The notes: generated by a model not told the origin, from the sequence alone. A stretch of 14,571 bases of DNA from Desulfobacterales bacterium S5133MH16 (GCA_001751005.1 MAXL01000380.1:1-14571); one strand, 5' to 3'; shown: positions 8,801-14,571, numbered from the stretch's first letter. A program made the numbers and translations.

Positions 8801-9220
8801 TACGATTGCCTCACGATCATCAAGGCTCTCATGGTAATTGACCCGGTTGATCGCCGCCGCCGCCAGTGTTTTCGCTTTTCGGGTGGCTTCATCTTTATCC
8901 TCGGTGACCCAGGAAACTTGTTCGCGAACAGAAGCCATCTGAAAAAAATAAGGATTAAGACCGGCCCGCCGGCAAGCACTTTGGAAGGTCTTTTCATGGA
9001 GTCTGGGTGAGCAAGAGGCCACGACCACCCGGTTAAGGTCAAATTCCTTAATGTCCTTCTCGATCATCTCCTGGCCCGGGTCCGAACACATAAACTTGTA
9101 ATCCCGGGAGATCACCACATTTTTCAGCTCTCGGGCGAAGGCCGCCACCTCCTCAACCCGAACCTTGCCGGCGATATTGATCCCGCAATGGCAGACATAA
9201 AAACCTAACCTTATGGACAT
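5810..9220 (-). CDS. hdrA: HdrA with inserted GltD/NfnB-like NAD(P)H:flavin module
   Basis: I prefer the ATG at 9220 (1136 residues), preceded by GGGGG at good spacing, over a GTG six codons upstream. Domains in order: HdrA N-terminal domain (about 1-140, YVCHCG, MCSDPGQ); FAD site (VGGGITG, 147-153) with FPTLDCAAC (C192, C195); a ferredoxin motif (C244, C247, C250, C254); a GltD/NfnB-like insert of about 285-785; then HdrA again from VGSIIIATG (795), with C863, C875, C879 and C880; and two C-terminal [4Fe-4S] motifs (C1064-C1074, C1095-C1105). The insert has its own Cys-rich N-terminus, FAD motif GSGPSGL (388), NAD(P)H motif GGGNVAID (520) with YRR (544-546), and a CLNCGVCSECMECVRVC cluster. 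It would pass electrons between NAD(P)H and the HdrA bifurcating flavin. It is the first gene of the leftward cluster. Family assignment is secure; physiological direction is not visible. Confidence 0.93.
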   Translation of the reverse strand: MSIRLGFYVCHCGINIAGKVRVEEVAAFARELKNVVISRDYKFMCSDPGQEMIEKDIKEFDLNRVVVASCSPRLHEKTFQSACRRAGLNPYFFQMASVREQVSWVTEDKDEATRKAKTLAAAAINRVNYHESLDDREAIVHPDIMVVGGGITGMQAALDIGNGGHKVYLVEKSTTIGGHMLQFDKTFPTLDCAACIGTPKMVEVAQNPNIELLSYSEVKEVSGFIGSYTVTIRRKPRYVTEGLCTGCGECATVCPVSLPSEWDEGLINRAAIYRSFPQAVPITFCIDKKDRAPCVIACPAGINVQGYVQFISQGKYQEAVRLIMERLPLPGVLGRVCPHPCESQCRRLAVDEAIAIRDLKRFAADHANLKELDSPEIEERAEKVAVVGSGPSGLTVAYYLRLKGYQVTIFEALDVLGGMLRVGIPDFRLPPKVLDQEIDYILRLGVKTRTGVRFGSDLTFKDLKAEGFSAVFLGIGAHDSLDMHIPGEKETQGVMDAVRFLRQVNLGDKTCPGSRVVVIGGGNVAIDAARVAKRLGAREVTVVYRRSEQEMPAYTEEIEGAKKEDIRLSFLTAPVKIIEKAGKVDGFECIQTELGPPDVSGRRRPVPVAGSEFVIPCDAVIPAIGQKIHAPWANREPDLQWSPRNTLKVTPQTMQTSIPYVFAGGDVVIGPATVIEAVAAGHKAVEAIHRYINDEDLDLYAKQLEAREQPGRDWQEIPDGLSRESRAHPHHLDTKISAASFDEVDLGFSESEAQREARRCLNCGVCSECMECVRVCDAKAIDHSMKEEELEVKVGSIIIATGYDTMDPTPMKQFGYGKYPNVFTSLEFERLSNATGPTGGEILTRDENGELTRIPKSVAILHCIGSRDVNYHEYCSRVCCMYALKYGHLIHEKVGHDAQIFNFYIDMRCFGKGYEEFYKRCQQEGTNFIRGKVAEITDQAIKPEEQGKLIAIAEDTLLGRSIRIPVDMVVLCNAIQARSDAQEVGRIFGVNLGADGFFLEEHPKLGPLDTATDGVFLAGVCQGPKDIPDSVCQASGAAVKALALATLGKVDIAPIISWIDPDVCAGCQTCIDLCPYSAIEYNARMGISVVNEALCKGCGSCAGFCPSGAAQVKHFNQKQLFAELEGIIDSLHSVGM

Positions 9221-9393
9221 GTACGCCCCCTTTTTCACGAAATCTCGAAAAGCAAATATTGAAAAGCGAAAAGCAAATCCGTCAGCTGATTTTTAATTTT
9301 AAAACCAATAGCCTGCTGGTATTTATGGCTAACTATTTGATTTAGATTGAGATTTAAAATATTCCTTGAGACTGTAAAAAAATAACAGTGCAG

Positions 9394-9420
9394 ATTATAA
9401 AAAGATTTAAAAAAAATCAA
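9394..9420 (-). promoter_or_regulatory. Candidate sigma-70 promoter for the leftward hdrA operon
   Basis: On the minus strand there is a perfect TATAAT at 9399-9394 and TTGATT at 9420-9415, spaced 15 bases apart. That is two bases shorter than ideal, and the -35 match is moderate. It would give a leader of roughly 165 bases before ATG 9220. The region is very AT-rich, so a chance match is possible. No -24/-12 sigma-54 element was found on this strand in the gap. Confidence 0.3.
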
Positions 9421-9442
9421 CAGTTTTTTCCGGTCAGGATTT

Positions 9443-10813
9443 TTACTCTACTCCATACGATTTGAGCTTTCTTCGAAGCGTGTTCAGACCTATGCCAAGA
9501 AGCCTGGCGGTTTGGGATTTATTCCGGCCCGTCAGTTTATAGGCCCGGATAATGTGGGATTGTTCAATTTGTGCAAGGGGTGCAATATCTTCTGACATAG
9601 GCCGGATCAGACACGTTGATATTGATGTGTGCTTTCTTAAATTCTCGGGAAGAAAATTTGGTGAGATTGGTCCGCCCTGGGCCAGATTTACAGCGGACTG
9701 GATTATCGATCTGAGTTCCCTGATATTACCGGGATATTCATATTCCATAAGTAAACACATGGTCTCTTCTTCAATGACGCTCTTTTCGGGATCACTCATG
9801 AAATCCTGTAAGAATTTATCTGCCAGCAATGGAATATCCTCTTTTCTCTCCTTCAGGGAAGGCATGTGAAGCCATCCCCCCCTGATACGGTAATATAAAT
9901 CTTTGCGGAAAGCTTTTTTTGCCATCATTTTATCCAGGTCTTCATTGGTGGCCGCAATAAAACGGACATCCACTGTCTGCTGGCTGCTTGAGCCAAGCTT
10001 GATGTATTCTCCATCCTGCAAAACCCGCAATAGTTTTCCCTGGAGCTCAATGGGCAGATTGCCGATTTCATCCAAAAAAAGAGTTCCCTGGTTTGTATGT
10101 TCAAGATAACCTGCACGAAAATTTTCCGCACCTGTAAAAGCTCCTTTTGTATGACCGAAAAATTCCGATTCGAACAGACTGCCGGTCAAAGAAGCCATAT
10201 TGACCGGGGTAAATTTGAATTTTGATCTTGGGCTTGTACAGTGAATGGCTTTGGCCAGAAGCTCCTTTCCTGTGCCGCTTTCACCTGTGATTAAAATCGG
10301 AACATCGCTCCTGGCATGGAGTTCCGCTTCCTTTAATATCCTGAGCATCTTGTGTGACTGTGTGATGATGGGCTTAAAAGTATCGGCGTATATCAATTTG
10401 GGCAGGGAAGCCTTTTTTTCAACATCCAGAATATCAAGCAGACGCTTTCTTTCCAGTGCACGGTGTATCGATAGGGTTAGATCTTCCCTTGCAATCGGCT
10501 TTACCAGGTAATCGTAAGCCCCCCTTTTTAGGCAGTCTACTGCAACCCGGGCATCGTTAACGGCGGTGACCATAATACATTCGGTTCTCGGGCTGATATT
10601 TTTTATCATTTCAAGCAGTTTCATCCCATCAATATCCGGCATTGTCATATCGATAAGTGCAATATTAAAAACCTCTCCTTTCTCAATAATAGATGCGGCT
10701 TTTGAAGAATCATCTTCGGTACGTATGTTTATAAAACCGGAGTTTTTCAGCTGTCCTTTTACAATCTCAAGGAAATCCAAATCATCATCAATTATAATTA
10801 TTTTATTATCCAT
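9443..10813 (-). CDS. NtrC-family sigma-54-dependent response regulator
   Basis: The 456-residue protein has the full three-domain layout. The receiver (about 3-120) has D10/D11, phosphoacceptor D55, T83 and K105. The AAA+ sigma-54 activation domain (about 145-385) has Walker A GESGTGKE (177), the sigma-54 contact loop GAFTGA (224-229) and Walker B LFLDEI (245-250). A Fis-type helix-turn-helix ends the protein (about 428-453, NKSQTARLLGIGLNTLRRKL). All key residues are intact, so it should be a phosphorylation-controlled activator of sigma-54 promoters. It lies 222 bases upstream of the leftward hdrA operon and is divergent from metF, whose upstream region contains a good -24/-12 element, so metF-hdrA is its likeliest local target. 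No histidine kinase gene is in the window. The effector signal is unknown. Confidence 0.95.
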   Translation of the reverse strand: MDNKIIIIDDDLDFLEIVKGQLKNSGFINIRTEDDSSKAASIIEKGEVFNIALIDMTMPDIDGMKLLEMIKNISPRTECIMVTAVNDARVAVDCLKRGAYDYLVKPIAREDLTLSIHRALERKRLLDILDVEKKASLPKLIYADTFKPIITQSHKMLRILKEAELHARSDVPILITGESGTGKELLAKAIHCTSPRSKFKFTPVNMASLTGSLFESEFFGHTKGAFTGAENFRAGYLEHTNQGTLFLDEIGNLPIELQGKLLRVLQDGEYIKLGSSSQQTVDVRFIAATNEDLDKMMAKKAFRKDLYYRIRGGWLHMPSLKERKEDIPLLADKFLQDFMSDPEKSVIEEETMCLLMEYEYPGNIRELRSIIQSAVNLAQGGPISPNFLPENLRKHTSISTCLIRPMSEDIAPLAQIEQSHIIRAYKLTGRNKSQTARLLGIGLNTLRRKLKSYGVE

Positions 10814-10850
10814 CTATATACCCCAGAGCCACGTCATTTAAACAGGTAAT

Positions 10851-10903
10851 TGCTTGGAATAAATAAAGTTGCTGGCTTATGAAAATCATGAAAATTCCAA
10901 GCA
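10851..10903. repeat. Inverted repeat with 10-bp perfect arms
   Basis: TGCTTGGAAT (10851-10860) and ATTCCAAGCA (10894-10903) are perfect reverse complements with 33 bases between. It lies 38 bases upstream of the NtrC-type start codon. The right arm runs into AT-rich words that look like dispersed intergenic repeat DNA. Confidence 0.6.
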
Positions 10904-10918
10904 CCAAAATACAAATCT

Positions 10919-10948
10919 TTTGAGTATTGTTTGTAATTTGAGTATTGT
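10919..10948. repeat. 12-bp direct repeat, 18-base period
   Basis: TTTGAGTATTGT occurs at 10919-10930 and 10937-10948. Its 11-base core TTGAGTATTGT is also present at 502-512, in the gap before the hdrC-like gene some 10 kb away. This supports a dispersed repeat family. Confidence 0.65.
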
Positions 10949-11110
10949 AATTTGGGATTTTAGTGCCGTATCCGGGAAAGCAAATCGCTTCTATCTGAAT
11001 CAGTTAGAGTTGACTTTGACGTTTCCCTGCTATATACCCTTCCCAGCAATTCTAATTTGGTATATTATCATCAGTATATTAATAAGTAAAGAAGTTGCAT
11101 TCAGGCCGCT

Positions 11111-11137
11111 GTTCCAAAATGGACCGTTCCAAAATGG
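11111..11137. repeat. 12-bp direct repeat, 15-base period
   Basis: GTTCCAAAATGG occurs exactly at 11111-11122 and 11126-11137. The pair lies about 300 bases upstream of the sigma-54 promoter. It could be a pair of binding half-sites or simple repeat DNA. Confidence 0.55.
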
Positions 11138-11187
11138 CATGAATATTTATAAGATTACAGATTTAGCAAATCTTTGTTTAACACATA

Positions 11188-11200
11188 TGCCAAATTGGCA
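11188..11200. promoter_or_regulatory. 13-bp perfect palindrome, candidate activator site
   Basis: TGCCAA-A-TTGGCA has two perfect 6-bp arms around one base. Its centre is about 245 bases upstream of the predicted metF transcription start, within reach of looping activators. Its right half (AAATTGGCA) also occurs at 5757-5765 upstream of mvhD. Confidence 0.45.
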
Positions 11201-11210
11201 CAATAGGCAG

Positions 11211-11275
11211 GTGAAATCAAATAGTAAAAAATTTTTCTTCCGCAAAACAACTATCATTTATTTGTTTGATTTCAC
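11211..11275. repeat. Inverted repeat with 11-bp perfect arms
   Basis: GTGAAATCAAA (11211-11221) and TTTGATTTCAC (11265-11275) are perfect reverse complements with 43 bases between. It begins 10 bases after the 11188-11200 palindrome. It could place two separate half-sites in opposite orientation or form a cruciform. Confidence 0.6.
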
Positions 11276-11312
11276 AGCATTTTTTATCATTATCTTCAGG
11301 CCTTTTCCATTT

Positions 11313-11329
11313 TTTTACACATTGTAAAA
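11313..11329. promoter_or_regulatory. Inverted repeat TTTTACA-N3-TGTAAAA, candidate upstream activator site
   Basis: The 7-bp arms are perfect. The centre is near -119 relative to the start site predicted from the sigma-54 element, inside the usual range for NtrC-type enhancer sites. The same half-sites recur at 11381-11402 in the opposite arrangement. Confidence 0.5.
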
Positions 11330-11380
11330 ATTCTTGACACGCCTGAAATTTACTCATGAGAGTTTAATGTAGTAACTATC

Positions 11381-11402
11381 TGTAAAAACATATGATTTTA
11401 CA
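11381..11402. promoter_or_regulatory. Inverted repeat TGTAAAA-N8-TTTTACA adjoining the sigma-54 promoter
   Basis: The 7-bp arms are perfect and identical in sequence to those at 11313-11329, but turned outward with an 8-base spacer. The element ends 11 bases upstream of the promoter -24 element. A protein bound here could block or modulate polymerase binding. Confidence 0.5.
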
Positions 11403-11413
11403 AATTACTATCA

Positions 11414-11429
11414 TGGTACATTTTTTGCT
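11414..11429 (+). promoter_or_regulatory. Sigma-54 (-24/-12) promoter upstream of metF
   Basis: TGGTACATTTTTTGCT matches the consensus TGGCACRNNNNTTGCW at all defined positions except one (T for C at position 4). The invariant GG (11415-11416) and GC (11427-11428) have the required spacing. Transcription would begin near 11440, giving a leader of about 70 bases to the metF start. The divergent sigma-54 activator gene next door supports the call. Confidence 0.75.
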
Positions 11430-11510
11430 TATTTAATCTTTTTCTTAAATTTGTCTATTATTGAAAAGAAAACTTAAACTGCTTTTTCGGAAAAAATCGG
11501 AGGGGGTCAT

Positions 11511-12380
11511 ATGCATTTAAAGAGCAAATTCGAATCAGAAGAATTTGTCGTCCTTGCGGAAATGGAACCGCCAAAGGGGGTGGATGTCTCCACCATGGTG
11601 ACCAGTGCCATGAGAGTCAAGGGGGAGGTAGATGCCTTTGTGGTACCGGAAATGAGCAATGCTGTCATGCGCATGAGTTCCCTTGGAGGCGCTATGATTC
11701 TGCAGAGGAAAGGGATGGAGACAGTGATACAAGTCAACTGCAGAGACAGAAATCGGATCGCTCTTCAGGCGGATCTTTTGGCAGCCTATGGATGCGGTAT
11801 CACTAATGTCATGGCGGTTACCGGAGAAGATCCAAGCTTTGGAGACCACTACCAGGCAAGATCGGTGTATGATATTGACCTTCTGGAATTGCTCAGGGCT
11901 GCTAGAGGGCTTCAGGAAGGAAAAGACATGGCCGGGATAGATCTTTCAGGTTCCCCTGAGTTTTTGGTTGGATCAACAGTGAATGCGGGCGCCAAAGGAA
12001 AATCTTATGAACTGGAGATTGAAGAAATGAACAAAAAAATTGAGGCCGGCGCCCAATTTTTCATCTCTCCGCCTTTATTTGACCTTTCCGCAATCCAGCC
12101 TTTTATGAAACGGGTGGATCAGAAGAAGACAAAAATCATCCCCACGGTTTTACTGCTCAAATCCTTAGGGATGGCCCGTTATATTATACGTAATATGGAT
12201 TACGTTTATATCCCTGATTTATTGATTGACCGTATCAAAAAAGCCCCTGACAAGGTTCGCGAGTGTACTCTGATTGCATCAGAAATGGTCACAACGTTAA
12301 AGGAAGAAGGGTTCAGCGGAGTAAATATAGCAACCCTTGGATGGGAACACAAGCTTCCGCAAATAATAGAAAAAATATAA
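11511..12380 (+). CDS. metF: Methylenetetrahydrofolate reductase (MetF family)
   Basis: This 289-residue protein starts at an ATG preceded by a strong GGAGGGGG ribosome site. It is the length of a bacterial MetF catalytic TIM barrel, without a C-terminal regulatory domain. LAEMEPPKG places E17 where E. coli MetF has its catalytic Glu in EFFPP, and VMAVTGEDPS (103-109) matches the flavin/folate loop of the family. MetF interconverts methylene-THF and methyl-THF with FAD. Here it is the first gene after a sigma-54 promoter and is followed 11 bases later by a GltD-containing HdrA gene. Some acetogens likewise combine MetF with MetV, HdrABC and MvhD. The pairing suggests a Wood-Ljungdahl role with HdrA-linked electrons instead of methionine synthesis alone. 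No MetV-like gene lies between; one might lie downstream of the window. Confidence 0.88.
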   Translation: MHLKSKFESEEFVVLAEMEPPKGVDVSTMVTSAMRVKGEVDAFVVPEMSNAVMRMSSLGGAMILQRKGMETVIQVNCRDRNRIALQADLLAAYGCGITNVMAVTGEDPSFGDHYQARSVYDIDLLELLRAARGLQEGKDMAGIDLSGSPEFLVGSTVNAGAKGKSYELEIEEMNKKIEAGAQFFISPPLFDLSAIQPFMKRVDQKKTKIIPTVLLLKSLGMARYIIRNMDYVYIPDLLIDRIKKAPDKVRECTLIASEMVTTLKEEGFSGVNIATLGWEHKLPQIIEKI

Positions 12381-12391
12381 GGATGGGAAAA

Positions 12392-14571
12392 ATGGAGCAC
12401 ACAAAGAGCCAGAAGGACAATATGCCCACTGAAAAACATGGAAAAAAACCGGTAGGTTCGGTCATGGTACTTGGCGGCGGAATAGCCGGCATGCAAGCGT
12501 CCCTTGATCTGGCAGATTCCGGCTATTATGTTCATCTGGTGGAAAAATCTCCGGCTATTGGTGGGGTAATGGCTCAGTTGGACAAGACATTTCCCACAAA
12601 TGACTGCTCGATGTGAATTATCTCACCCAAACTGGTCGAGGTCGGCCGGCATATTAACATCGAACTTCATACCTGTTCAAATATCGAAAAGATTGACGGA
12701 CAAAATGGAAATTTTCAAGTGACCCTTCACAAAATCCCCCGCTATATTGATTCTGATAAATGTACTGCATGTGGTGATTGTGTAGAAGTCTGCCCTGTAA
12801 CAAGACCCAGCGAATATGATACAGAACTGGTGGACCGCAAGGCCGTTTACAAGCTTTATGCCCAGGCCATTCCCGGCAGCTTTGCCATAGAGAAATTCGA
12901 TAAGGCTCCTTGCACCAATGCCTGTCCGAACAACGTTAATGTTCACGGTTACGTGGCCATGATTTCCCAGGGCAAACATCAGGAGGCTCTTGAGGTAATT
13001 ACAAGAACTTTGCCCTTACCGGGTGTAATCGGCAGAATATGCCCCCATCCCTGTGAAGAAGCCTGTCGCCGCAAGGAAGTTGATGAAGCTATTTCCATCT
13101 GCACCCTTAAGCGCTTTGCAGCAGATCAGGTTGATATTGACAAATTGCCTCTTCCGGAAATAACGCCCAGGGATGAAAAGGTTGCCATCATTGGCGCCGG
13201 TCCGGCTGGTCTGACTGCGGCATATTTTTTGGCAAAGGATGGTTTCAAGGTTACAATTTTTGAGGCCCTTCCCGTAGCAGGGGGAATGCTCAGGGTAGGA
13301 ATTCCGGACTTCCGGCTGCCACCAGATGTTCTTGAGAAAGAGATTAAGTGGATAACCCGGCTGGGAGTTGAGATTAAATTCAATACTGCCCTGGGTCGAG
13401 ACATCACCATTGACGGTTTGATGGACGATGGGTACAAGTCGGTCTATCTTGCCATTGGCTGTCACGCCGACATGAAACTTAATATTCCGAATGAAGATGC
13501 CGAAGGTGTTATCCCGGGAGTTAAATTTTTAAGGGATTCAGCGCTTTACGACATTAAGGAGTTAAAAGGCAAGGTTGTAATCGTCGGCGGTGGCGATGTG
13601 GCGATTGATGCAGCAAGATCCGCTCTTCGCCTTGGAGCTGAAAAGGTCAGCATTCTCTACAGGCGCACCCGGAAAGAGATGCCTGCCCGAGATGAGGAGG
13701 TTGAAGATGCTCTCGAAGAAGGAATCGATATTCAGTTCCTGGTGGCACCTGTGGAGGTAGTTGAAAAAGATGGGAAGGTTGCCGGATTTAAATGCATTAA
13801 AATGGAATTAGGTGAACCGGATGAAAGCGGTCGGCGGCGCCCTGTTCCTGTTGAAGGGAGTGAATTTGTTGTTGATACGGATATTATAATACCTGCCATT
13901 GGTCAAAGAACCGACCCCTCTTTTCTCGAAGGTTCCAAGGATGTTGAAATAAACCAATGGAACAATATAGAGGTTGACCCCATAAGCTTCGAGACTAAAA
14001 GGAAGGGCGTATTTGCAGGGGGAGATGCCCAGACAGGTCCTTCCATAGCAATTGAAGCTATTGCTGCCGGACGGGAGGCGGCTGTTTCCATAGCAAGATA
14101 TCTTAATGGTGAGGACATAAAAGAAGGACGAGAACCGTTTGAAGCTCCCCAGGAAAACTTTAACCCGATCAAAGAAGATATTGAGAAGGCCACCAGGGCC
14201 AAAATGTCCAAAATCTCAATGGATGAAAGGAAGAAGAGTTTTGCTGAGGTTGAGATAGGGCTAAGCGAAGAGCAGGCCATTGCTGAAGCCGAGAAATGTC
14301 TTGACTGCATGGTATGCTGTGAATGCTACCAATGTGTGGCGGTCTGTGAGGCTAAAGCCGTCACTCTTGAGACTCACGCCCAACAGGAAGAAACCATAGC
14401 GATCAATGTGGGCTCTGTTGTTCTGGCACCGGGTTTTCAGCCTTTTGATCCTTCAAAGTTTGAAAATTACAATTACGCCAACCATCCCAACGTTATCACT
14501 TCCACGGAATTTGAACGAATCCTTTCAGCCACAGGCCCCTTTATGGGGCATCTTAGCCGGATTTCGGACAA
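12392..14571 (+). CDS. hdrA: Selenocysteine-containing HdrA with GltD-like insert, partial (3' end beyond window)
   Basis: Translation from ATG 12392 (AAGGA eight bases upstream, overlapping the metF stop) gives 726 codons to the window edge. The only interruption is TGA at 12614-12616 (codon 75), in FPTNDCSM-U-IISPK. Paralogues in this window have Cys there (FPTLDCAAC; DHCGMC), so UGA is read as selenocysteine. The protein lacks the HdrA N-terminal domain. It opens with the FAD motif VLGGGIAG (26-33), a ferredoxin motif (C124, C127, C130, C134) and a GltD/NfnB-like insert (about 170-665: GAGPAGL 268, GGGDVAID 399, YRR 423-425, CLDCMVCCECYQCVAVC 636-652). HdrA sequence resumes at VGSVVLAPG (673). 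It probably moves electrons between NAD(P)H, ferredoxin and the MetF reaction. HdrA selenoproteins are known in archaea and bacteria. Without recoding, this would be mis-called as two fragments or a pseudogene. Confidence 0.9.
12614..12649 (+). promoter_or_regulatory. UGA selenocysteine codon with candidate bacterial SECIS hairpin
   Basis: After the TGA (12614-12616), bases 12632-12638 (CTGGTCG) can pair with 12643-12649 (CGGCCGG) as a 7-bp stem with two G-U pairs and an AGGT loop (12639-12642). The loop GG/GT lies about 25 bases after the UGA, within the range described for bacterial SECIS elements. It resembles the AGGUC loop of E. coli fdhF. The fold was drawn by eye, so stem details are uncertain. 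Confidence 0.6.

Larger units (their letters stand above)
10814..11510. other. 697-base AT-rich divergent intergenic region
   Basis: The region separates the NtrC-type gene from metF. It holds no gene I can support: the longest open frame (10869-11327, TTG start, 152 codons) lacks a ribosome site and recognisable domains, and is built partly from repeats. What it does hold is a dense set of symmetric elements listed separately: inverted repeats at 10851-10903, 11188-11200, 11211-11275, 11313-11329 and 11381-11402, direct repeats at 10919-10948 and 11111-11137, and a sigma-54 promoter at 11414-11429. It reads as a regulatory region. Confidence 0.75.

Noticed and set aside
9235..9420. 61-codon leftward open frame upstream of the HdrA-GltD gene
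   Set aside because: Very AT-rich, with no ribosome site or domain. It overlaps the candidate promoter and leader region.
9421..9460. Intrinsic terminator after the NtrC-type gene
   Set aside because: Only weak A/T pairings near a T-run on the minus strand, with no GC-containing stem. Read-through into the hdrA operon cannot be excluded.
11195..11211. Second sigma-54 promoter at TTGGCACAATAGGCAGG
   Set aside because: The GG-to-GC distance is two bases too short for a -24/-12 promoter. The TTGGCA is better explained as an arm of the 13-bp palindrome.
10869..11327. 152-codon open frame in the divergent intergenic region
   Set aside because: TTG start, no ribosome site, low-complexity AT-rich content, includes the direct repeat at 11111-11137, and no recognisable domain.
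11334..11368. Sigma-70 promoter built on TTGACA at 11334-11339
   Set aside because: No -10 element at 16-19 bases. The nearest TTTAAT (11363-11368) is 23 bases away. The sigma-54 element downstream fits far better.
12263..12616. A 117-codon open frame ending at TGA 12616, as a separate complete small gene
   Set aside because: Its first third overlaps metF in another frame, and its last part is the conserved start of HdrA, which continues in frame past the TGA. It is the 5' part of a Sec-recoded gene.
12614..12616. Nonsense mutation or pseudogene at the TGA
   Set aside because: All remaining sequence is intact, the TGA is at the known Cys/Sec position, and a SECIS-like hairpin follows. Decay would not place the only stop exactly there.

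Overview
This window most likely comes from an anaerobic bacterium of the Desulfobacterota (a sulfate reducer or a related syntroph). That assignment is an inference from gene content: several HdrA-type flavin/iron-sulfur proteins, MvhD-, FrhB- and HdrC-like proteins, a methylenetetrahydrofolate reductase (MetF) of the short anaerobic kind, a sigma-54 activator, and an apparent in-frame UGA selenocysteine codon. No rRNA, tRNA, CRISPR array or transposase gene was seen.

Layout. Positions 1-9220 hold a leftward gene cluster. In transcription order it contains: an HdrA carrying an inserted GltD/NfnB-like NAD(P)H module (9220-5810), MvhD (5696-5274), an FrhB/FdhB-family iron-sulfur protein (5212-4073), a tandem HdrA-HdrA fusion with a complete response-regulator receiver domain in its first half (3987-532), and an HdrC-like protein running off the left edge (456-1). 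Upstream, also leftward, is an NtrC-family sigma-54 activator (10813-9443). A 697-base AT-rich intergenic region full of inverted and direct repeats (10814-11510) separates it from a rightward pair: metF (11511-12380) and, 11 bases later, another HdrA-GltD protein (12392 to beyond the right edge). That last gene is interrupted by one in-frame TGA exactly at a conserved HdrA cysteine (CSMU), and a bacterial SECIS-like hairpin follows it.

How it may work together. HdrA, MvhD and HdrC homologues are parts of flavin-based electron bifurcating or confurcating complexes. The GltD-type modules suggest NAD(P)H as one electron carrier, and MetF next to HdrA suggests coupling to methylene-THF reduction or methyl-THF oxidation in the Wood-Ljungdahl pathway. 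No hydrogenase large subunit is present. A good -24/-12 promoter (11414-11429) lies in front of metF, and the divergent NtrC-type regulator is the obvious candidate activator. The leftward operon has only a weak candidate sigma-70 promoter at about 9394-9420.

The two most unusual points are the receiver domain built into an HdrA enzyme, which suggests direct control of an electron-bifurcating flavoprotein by phosphorylation, and the probable selenocysteine HdrA, which ordinary gene calling would split or call broken. The intercistronic gaps also carry recurring short repeats, a perfect 11-bp hairpin and operator-like palindromes.
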